From SIG589 sp045652465 (GTDB lineage Bacteria > Bacillota > Clostridia > Oscillospirales > Acutalibacteraceae), in assembly GCA_045652465.1 (NCBI GenBank), contig JAZRUI010000011.1:1-26448 (forward strand): a DNA stretch of 26,448 bases. The letters run 5' to 3'. Made by a program: the position numbers and the translations under genes. Numbering within the stretch: position 1 is the stretch's first letter; each line of letters begins with the position of its first letter. Below, in pieces: positions 21,711-26,448 of the stretch. Below the pieces are notes generated by a model, which was not told the origin of the DNA, made no database searches, and saw only the letters and a program-made list of their open reading frames with translations.

Positions 21711-22886
21711 TTAAACATATGGATGTTCTCCGCGAACAACGGCATAGCAGTTTTCTTTTTCGGATTTAATCTTCTCGCAAACAAGTTTAACCGCTTCTTC
21801 AATGGTATATTTTGATTCATGCGGAACAACCAAATCAAATATTAAATTTGTGGTGGTGTCGCCCTGCGTTATTCTAAAATCGTGGATGGAAAAATCGGGG
21901 GAAATCGAGGAGGCACATTCCTCGGCAAATGCACGCATAGCGTTAACCTTCTCATCGTTGACCGAAATGGGGTCGAGATGTATTGTAACGATGAATTTAA
22001 ATTTTGCGTGCATATCGCGCTCTAATTGGTCGATAACCTCGTGTGCGTGGTTAATATCGCTCTCGCAGGAAACTTCGGCATGGAAGGAAACGATTTGTCT
22101 TCCGGGACCGTAATCGTGCACCATAACATCGTGAATTCCCAAAATTTCGGGGTAATCCTCAACATAGGCATATATCTCATCAACAAATGTTTTATCAGGA
22201 GTCGTGCCAAGCAAGAGGTCGATGGTTTCCTTGGCCGCCATCGCGCCTGAATAGAGGATGAATCCTGCAACAATGATACCTGCAATACCATCCAAAGGCA
22301 GGTTGGTTGCAAGGTTATTATAGGCTAAAAGCGAGGTTGCAAAAACAAGGGTGGTGGCAAGACAGTCGGAAATGCTGTCGGTTGATGCCGCCTTGATTGC
22401 GGAAGAGGAAATGGTTTTGCCGATTTTGCGATAAAAAACAAACAGCCAAAACTTTATGAGAATTGCAATGCAAAGCAAAATTAGGGTTGTGGGCGTTGTG
22501 GTTATAAGCGATGGGTTGGATATTTTATCAATCGAGGCGGTCAGCAGTTCAAAGCCTACCAAAAGAATAATAATATCAACGATAAAGGCGGTAACATATT
22601 CGAATCTTCCGTGGCCGTGAGGATGCTCGGGGTCAACAGGCTTCGAAGAAAGCTTGAAGCCGATGAGGGTTATAACCGAAGAACCGGCATCGGTCAGGTT
22701 GTTAAACGCATCGGCGATTGCGGCAACCGAATTGCTGATAAGACCGATAACAAGCTTGCCTGCAAAAAGAAGCAGGTTCAAAACAATACCTGTAAAGCTC
22801 GAGAGGGATGCATAGGCCGTTCTAACGGTTGGGTCTTTAATTTCATCCTTGTTTTTAACAAAAAGGCGAATAAGTAGTTTAGTCAT
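21711..22886 (-). CDS. Cation diffusion facilitator (CDF) family transporter
   Basis: 391 residues. Six membrane helices occupy about residues 30-215. TM2 carries ADAFNNLTDAGSS and TM5 carries KAASTDSISDCLAT, supplying the metal site residues (Asp/Asn and Asp pairs), and HPHGHGRFEY lies between TM2 and TM3. The cytoplasmic C-terminal domain has HDVMVHDYGPGR. CDF proteins export divalent metals such as zinc, manganese, iron or cobalt using proton exchange. The D-x2-N-x2-TD motif in TM2 resembles the manganese-type subgroup, but the metal cannot be fixed by eye. The end (about 300-391) is an extended second domain. GGAGG precedes the ATG, with a clear promoter upstream. Confidence 0.92.
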   Translation of the reverse strand: MTKLLIRLFVKNKDEIKDPTVRTAYASLSSFTGIVLNLLLFAGKLVIGLISNSVAAIADAFNNLTDAGSSVITLIGFKLSSKPVDPEHPHGHGRFEYVTAFIVDIIILLVGFELLTASIDKISNPSLITTTPTTLILLCIAILIKFWLFVFYRKIGKTISSSAIKAASTDSISDCLATTLVFATSLLAYNNLATNLPLDGIAGIIVAGFILYSGAMAAKETIDLLLGTTPDKTFVDEIYAYVEDYPEILGIHDVMVHDYGPGRQIVSFHAEVSCESDINHAHEVIDQLERDMHAKFKFIVTIHLDPISVNDEKVNAMRAFAEECASSISPDFSIHDFRITQGDTTTNLIFDLVVPHESKYTIEEAVKLVCEKIKSEKENCYAVVRGEHPYV

Positions 22887-22913
22887 ATTTTTCCTCCAAA
22901 ATTATCTTTTTAA

Positions 22914-22942
22914 ATAATACAGCAACTGCAAAAGTTTTTCAA
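22914..22942 (-). promoter_or_regulatory. Sigma-A promoter of the CDF transporter
   Basis: On the minus strand TTGAAA (22937-22942) and TATTAT (22914-22919) are separated by exactly 17 bp. It lies about 30 bases before the start codon. Confidence 0.8.
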
Positions 22943-23018
22943 GCATTCATTATATGTCATAAAAAAATCCTTCCTCGAATATCAATAATACAAAAGAAAG
23001 TGTGAGCGGAGGAGCATT

Positions 23019-24497
23019 ATGACAGATACAAGCATTTATAAGAACATAGCCGCAAGAACGGGTGGAGATATTTATATTGGTGTGGTTGGACCCGTTAGAA
23101 CGGGTAAATCAACCTTTATAAAACGATTTATGGATATGCTGGTTTTGCCGAATATAGAAGAGCATTATGTTAGAGAGCGCGCCAGCGACGAACTGCCGCA
23201 GTCGGCTTCGGGAAGAACAATTATGACAACCGAGCCGAAATTCATTCCCGAAAACGCCGTTAACATCAATTTAGAAGACAACGCCAGCCTCAATGTTAGA
23301 CTGATTGACTGTGTTGGCTATATTGTTCCGAGCTCGGTCGGCTATGTCGAAAACGACCAGCCGAGAATGGTTGCAACGCCTTGGTTCGATGAAACAATTC
23401 CCTTTAATATGGCAGCCGAAATCGGAACTCGAAAGGTTATAAACGAGCATTCAACTATTGGTCTTGTCATAACAACCGATGGCAGTATTTGCGAAATTCC
23501 GCGCGAGGAATATGAAGAGGCGGAAGAGCGGGTTATCAGAGAACTTAACGAGATTAACAAGCCATATATTATATTGCTAAACTGCATGCAGCCCGACTCG
23601 CCGCATAGTGTTTCATTAGCGCGCGAACTCTCGGAAAAATATATGGTTCCCGTTGTTCCCGTTAACTGCGTTGAACTCTCAACCGATGATATAAAACAAA
23701 TTTTGGGTAGGGTTCTTTTTCAGTTCCCAATCAAAGAAATAGGCATAAATTTGGGAAGATGGATAAACACTCTGGAGCCGACCCATTGGCTGCGCGCTTC
23801 GCTTATCGAAACGGTTAAAACAACCTGTAGCGATATGAAGATTATAAATGATGCGCGAATGCTTGAACCTAAAATGTGTGATAACGAATATGTTGATGGA
23901 GCGAAAATCGATAATATTGATTTAGGAAGCGGAAAAATCAAGGTAACCGTTAAAACCAAGAGCGAACTTTTCTATAAGGTTATGAGCGAGATGACCGGAT
24001 TTACGGTCAGCGATGAGGAAGACCTTTTGAAAAATATGATTGAACTCTCTAAAGACCGCAAGGAATATCTCAAGGTTAAAAACGCGATTGATGAGGTCGA
24101 GGCAACGGGATATGGAATTGTTATGCCCGCCATTGAAGAGCTATCGCTCGAAGAACCCGAAATTATGAAGCAGGGCGGTCGATACGGTGTCCGACTTCGC
24201 GCATCAGCCCCTTCAATTCATATGATGAAGGCTAATATAACAACCGAGGTAACTCCAATTGTCGGCAGCGAAAAACAAAGCGAAGACCTCATTATGTATT
24301 TGCTTCGCGAGTTTGAGGAGAGTCCCGAGAAGATTTGGGATTCAAATATCTTCGGTAAATCCCTGCATGAGCTTGTCAACGAGGGATTGCATACCAAGCT
24401 TGCGCGTATGCCGAGTGATGCCCGAATGAGAATCCAAGAAACCCTTGAACGCGTTATAAATGAGGGCTGCAGCGGACTTATTTGCATAATTCTTTAA
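23019..24497 (+). CDS. spoIVA: Stage IV sporulation protein A (SpoIVA)
   Basis: 492 residues, the full family length. The N-terminal ATPase domain, of TRAFAC GTPase ancestry, has Walker A GPVRTGKST (24-32) and the switch region LIDCVGYIVP. A middle domain (about 240-400) and the C-terminal anchor ending in CSGLICIIL follow. SpoIVA polymerises with ATP hydrolysis on the forespore outer membrane, held there by SpoVM, and forms the base of the coat. This is one of the most reliable markers of endospore formation. GGAGGAG precedes the ATG. A sigma-E promoter is expected; GAATAT upstream might be part of one, but no complete pair could be placed. Confidence 0.97.
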   Translation: MTDTSIYKNIAARTGGDIYIGVVGPVRTGKSTFIKRFMDMLVLPNIEEHYVRERASDELPQSASGRTIMTTEPKFIPENAVNINLEDNASLNVRLIDCVGYIVPSSVGYVENDQPRMVATPWFDETIPFNMAAEIGTRKVINEHSTIGLVITTDGSICEIPREEYEEAEERVIRELNEINKPYIILLNCMQPDSPHSVSLARELSEKYMVPVVPVNCVELSTDDIKQILGRVLFQFPIKEIGINLGRWINTLEPTHWLRASLIETVKTTCSDMKIINDARMLEPKMCDNEYVDGAKIDNIDLGSGKIKVTVKTKSELFYKVMSEMTGFTVSDEEDLLKNMIELSKDRKEYLKVKNAIDEVEATGYGIVMPAIEELSLEEPEIMKQGGRYGVRLRASAPSIHMMKANITTEVTPIVGSEKQSEDLIMYLLREFEESPEKIWDSNIFGKSLHELVNEGLHTKLARMPSDARMRIQETLERVINEGCSGLICIIL

Positions 24498-24501
24498 AGA
24501 G

Positions 24502-24535
24502 AAATCCCTTTGGAAATTCCAAAGGGATTTTTTAT
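24502..24535. terminator. Two-way terminator between spoIVA and tmcAL
   Basis: AAATCCCTTTGGAA (24502-24515) and TTCCAAAGGGATTT (24517-24530) form a perfect inverted repeat with T-runs on the right. It ends spoIVA and, on the minus strand, tmcAL. Confidence 0.9.
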
Positions 24536-25710
24536 AGTTTGATAAGTTTTTCCGAAAGCTCTCGACCACAGCCTTTTGGCTTTTCTTGGGCTAAGGCATA
24601 TAAGTCGGCAGCGGTGTTTTGGGTTTGGAAGCATTTTTTTGCTTCACCCTCTAATTTTAGATAATCGCGACTGCGGTTAATTAGCGGAATGGTCGCTTTA
24701 GCGGATTTGATGATTTCTTCTCCGCATTTATTGAATCCAAGCACTTTAATGTAGGGAACAGGCTTTAAGAAAAAGTCGTTGCCGATTCCCAAATATGCCG
24801 CCAAAAGGATTCTACGGATTCGCGCCAATGTGTAGCGTTTGCTTTTGATTTTTTCGAGGGCAGCCGAAAGGGAGGTTGCTTCGGAAATTGCGGCAATAAT
24901 TTTATTTTCAAGGCCCTCGGAAACCTCGGGGACATTTTTAAAATCATCGGCGGTCAGCCTTCTTAATGTTGATAAGATAGCCGATTCGATGTTTTTAATA
25001 TCAGCAAAATTTCCGTTTTTAAATTCCTCGTTTAAAATATCGAAAGAGTCGGTCGGCATAAAGGCTTTTGCCTTATCAATTTGACCGTTTAATGCCAAAT
25101 CGCGAATTGCCGATGCGCTGGCAAAATCGCCGCAAAGCAGGTTGCTGTCGTGGGCGCAGCCCTCGCGTTTTATTGCAACGAATTCGGGGGCAAAATCCAA
25201 CACGGCGGCTGCATGGATATATTCGGTTGCCAGCGTGTCGTTCGGGTTTTCGAGAATGTTTGCATCATCGCCGAGAATGGTTTTTAAGGCGTTTTGTCTT
25301 GCCTTGGCGAATGTGGTGCCGCCTTTCAGTTCAAGGGCTAAAAGGGGAGATATTTCATCGCTATGTGCGGCGCGGGAAACTCGGGTTAATTTTTCAATAT
25401 CGGCGCATTCGCTTCCAAAAGCAATGGCATCAACCGATAACGCCTTTAAAAGGCTGACACCGCCTATTGCAAAATTATTAGCGCAGGACATCGACCAAGG
25501 CGCAGGCATAAGCACGCAAAGGTCGGCGCCGTTTAGAATAGCAGCCCTCGCACGAGCATATTTAGAGATGATGGCAACATCGCCACGCTGCGTGAAATCA
25601 TCGCCGATAACGCAAACAACGCGGTCGCCTTGCTGCTTCAATCGGTTAATTATGTGGTGATGGCCGTTATGAAACGGGTTAAATTCGGCAATAATACCAA
25701 CAGTTCTCAT
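24532..25710 (-). CDS. tmcAL: tRNA(Met) cytidine acetate ligase TmcAL (YlbM)
   Basis: 392 residues, the usual family length. The N-terminal nucleotidyltransferase motif GIIAEFNPFHNGH (5-17) includes the HxGH-type signature, and GDDFTQRGDVAI, AFGSE and SKYARA are family segments. TmcAL uses ATP and free acetate to form acetyl-adenylate and makes N4-acetylcytidine at C34 of elongator tRNA-Met, which keeps AUA and AUG decoding accurate. It is divergent from ackA, whose product also handles acetate. GAGGTG precedes the ATG. No strong minus-strand promoter was found in the shared 139-bp region; its -10 may overlap that of ackA. Confidence 0.94.
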   Translation of the reverse strand: MRTVGIIAEFNPFHNGHHHIINRLKQQGDRVVCVIGDDFTQRGDVAIISKYARARAAILNGADLCVLMPAPWSMSCANNFAIGGVSLLKALSVDAIAFGSECADIEKLTRVSRAAHSDEISPLLALELKGGTTFAKARQNALKTILGDDANILENPNDTLATEYIHAAAVLDFAPEFVAIKREGCAHDSNLLCGDFASASAIRDLALNGQIDKAKAFMPTDSFDILNEEFKNGNFADIKNIESAILSTLRRLTADDFKNVPEVSEGLENKIIAAISEATSLSAALEKIKSKRYTLARIRRILLAAYLGIGNDFFLKPVPYIKVLGFNKCGEEIIKSAKATIPLINRSRDYLKLEGEAKKCFQTQNTAADLYALAQEKPKGCGRELSEKLIKL

Positions 25711-25737
25711 TTTTTACACCTCTTTTGCTCTAATAAC

Positions 25738-25766
25738 TTGCAATTTAAAAAGATTTATAGTATTAT
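25738..25766 (+). promoter_or_regulatory. Promoter candidate of ackA
   Basis: TTGCAA (25738-25743) and TATTAT (25761-25766) are 17 bp apart on the plus strand. The leader to the ackA ATG would be about 77 bases. ATTATA at the -10 also reads as TATAAT on the opposite strand, so the divergent gene may use overlapping elements. Confidence 0.55.
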
Positions 25767-25849
25767 ATTCTTTGGCAATTTTATACTTATGATACACGAT
25801 TTTTATTCGCATATCAAGTATTTAAAAATCAAATCGAGGAGAGATTGAA

Positions 25850-26448
25850 ATGAAAATTTTAGTTATTAATGCCGGAAGCTCATCTTTCAAGTATCAGCTT
25901 ATTGATATGACCGATGAAAGCGTTATTGCTAAGGGCCTTTGCGAGCGTATCGGCTCGGCAGGTAACATTAAGCATACCGCTGCTGATGGTAGAGTTTATA
26001 AGGCTGATTATCCGATGCCGACTCATATGGAGGCTTTTGATTGCCTTATCTATGCGTTAACCAAGAGTGAGGCAAAGGTTATCGATTCGCTCGATGAAAT
26101 CAACGCAGTAGGTCACCGCGTTGTTCAGGGCGGCGATTTCTATTCCAAGTCCGTTGTTATTAACGAGGATGTTTTGAAGACTGTTGAGAGCTTTAACGAT
26201 CTCGCTCCGCTTCATAACCCTGCAAACCTTATGGGTATTCGCGCCTGCATCAAGGCTTTCGGCGAGAATGTTCCGCAGGTTGCCGTTTTTGATACTTCCT
26301 TCCATCAAACCATGCCGCCCCGCGCATTTATGTATGGCATTCCTTATGAGTATTATGAGAAGTATGGCGTTCGCCGCTATGGATTCCACGGTGCTTCCCA
26401 TAGATTCGTTAGCGAGCGCTGCGCTGAGATTTTAGGCAAGGCAAAGGA
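25850..26448 (+). CDS. ackA: Acetate kinase (3' partial)
   Basis: 199 full codons remain before the window ends with the frame open, about half of the usual 400 residues. The N-terminus MKILVINAGSSSFKYQLID is the acetate kinase signature, and GHRVVQGGDFY, HNPANLMGI, VAVFDTSFHQTMP and RRYGFHGASHR are all family motifs. H/R residues of the active site are present, including the conserved His in FHQTM and in GFHGASH. It makes ATP and acetate from acetyl phosphate at the end of clostridial fermentation. GAGGAGAG precedes the ATG. Its usual partner pta is not upstream and could lie beyond the window or elsewhere. Confidence 0.97.
   Translation, partial: MKILVINAGSSSFKYQLIDMTDESVIAKGLCERIGSAGNIKHTAADGRVYKADYPMPTHMEAFDCLIYALTKSEAKVIDSLDEINAVGHRVVQGGDFYSKSVVINEDVLKTVESFNDLAPLHNPANLMGIRACIKAFGENVPQVAVFDTSFHQTMPPRAFMYGIPYEYYEKYGVRRYGFHGASHRFVSERCAEILGKAK

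Noticed and set aside
22943..23018. Sigma-E promoter before spoIVA
   Set aside because: GAATAT and ATACAAAA are present, but no -35/-10 pair with 14-16 bp spacing could be placed, so no site is claimed.

Overview
The window reads as chromosome of an endospore-forming member of the Firmicutes class Clostridia. The evidence is five sporulation genes (ylbJ, yqfC, yqfD, ytvI-like, spoIVA), the Firmicutes core order yqfC-yqfD-phoH-ybeY-era-yqzL-recO, an acetate kinase gene beside a TmcAL (YlbM) gene, purine-rich ribosome binding sites and consensus sigma-A promoters. I lean towards an Oscillospirales/Ruminococcaceae-like lineage, but that is an impression from protein style, not a computed placement.

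Layout. (1) 1-800: the 3' end of an endolysin-like gene, its terminator, a short set of GTGTGCAATTT-type repeats, then tRNA-Gln(TTG) and tRNA-His(GTG) on the minus strand under a consensus promoter. This may be the right border of a prophage or other integrated element that uses tRNA-Gln as its attachment gene. (2) 800-3620: a small Cys-rich protein and YlbJ on the minus strand, facing yqfC-yqfD on the plus strand. (3) 3620-9325: a plus-strand housekeeping run, phoH-ybeY-era-yqzL-recO-mutS2, covering ribosome maturation and DNA repair, closed by a two-way terminator. (4) 9330-12350: a minus-strand operon, HTH-ACT protein > hom > lysC, for aspartate-family amino acids. lysC carries a strong internal ribosome binding site and ATG that would make a separate beta subunit. 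(5) 12388-15043: a YtvI-type membrane protein, then a DUF3343 Se/S-carrier-like protein paired with a cysteine desulfurase. (6) 15051-21710: cdaA-cdaR (c-di-AMP synthesis), a small one-TM unknown, recD2, comF-like and a divergent mreB-like gene. (7) 21711-26448: a CDF metal exporter (minus), spoIVA (plus), tmcAL (minus) and the start of ackA (plus).

Most genes are ordinary core genes. The observations most worth a second look are the internal start in lysC, the yqzL-like gene overlapping recO, the tRNA-Gln border, the DUF3343/cysteine-desulfurase pair, the terminator hairpin that contains the ribosome binding site of the next gene, the divergent actin-like gene, the tmcAL/ackA pairing through acetate, and the absence of pgpH, dgkA and glmM from their usual places. 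I found no convincing wholly new multi-gene system. No stretch over 300 bases lacks features; 338-807 holds no protein gene but contains two tRNAs, terminators, repeats and a promoter.
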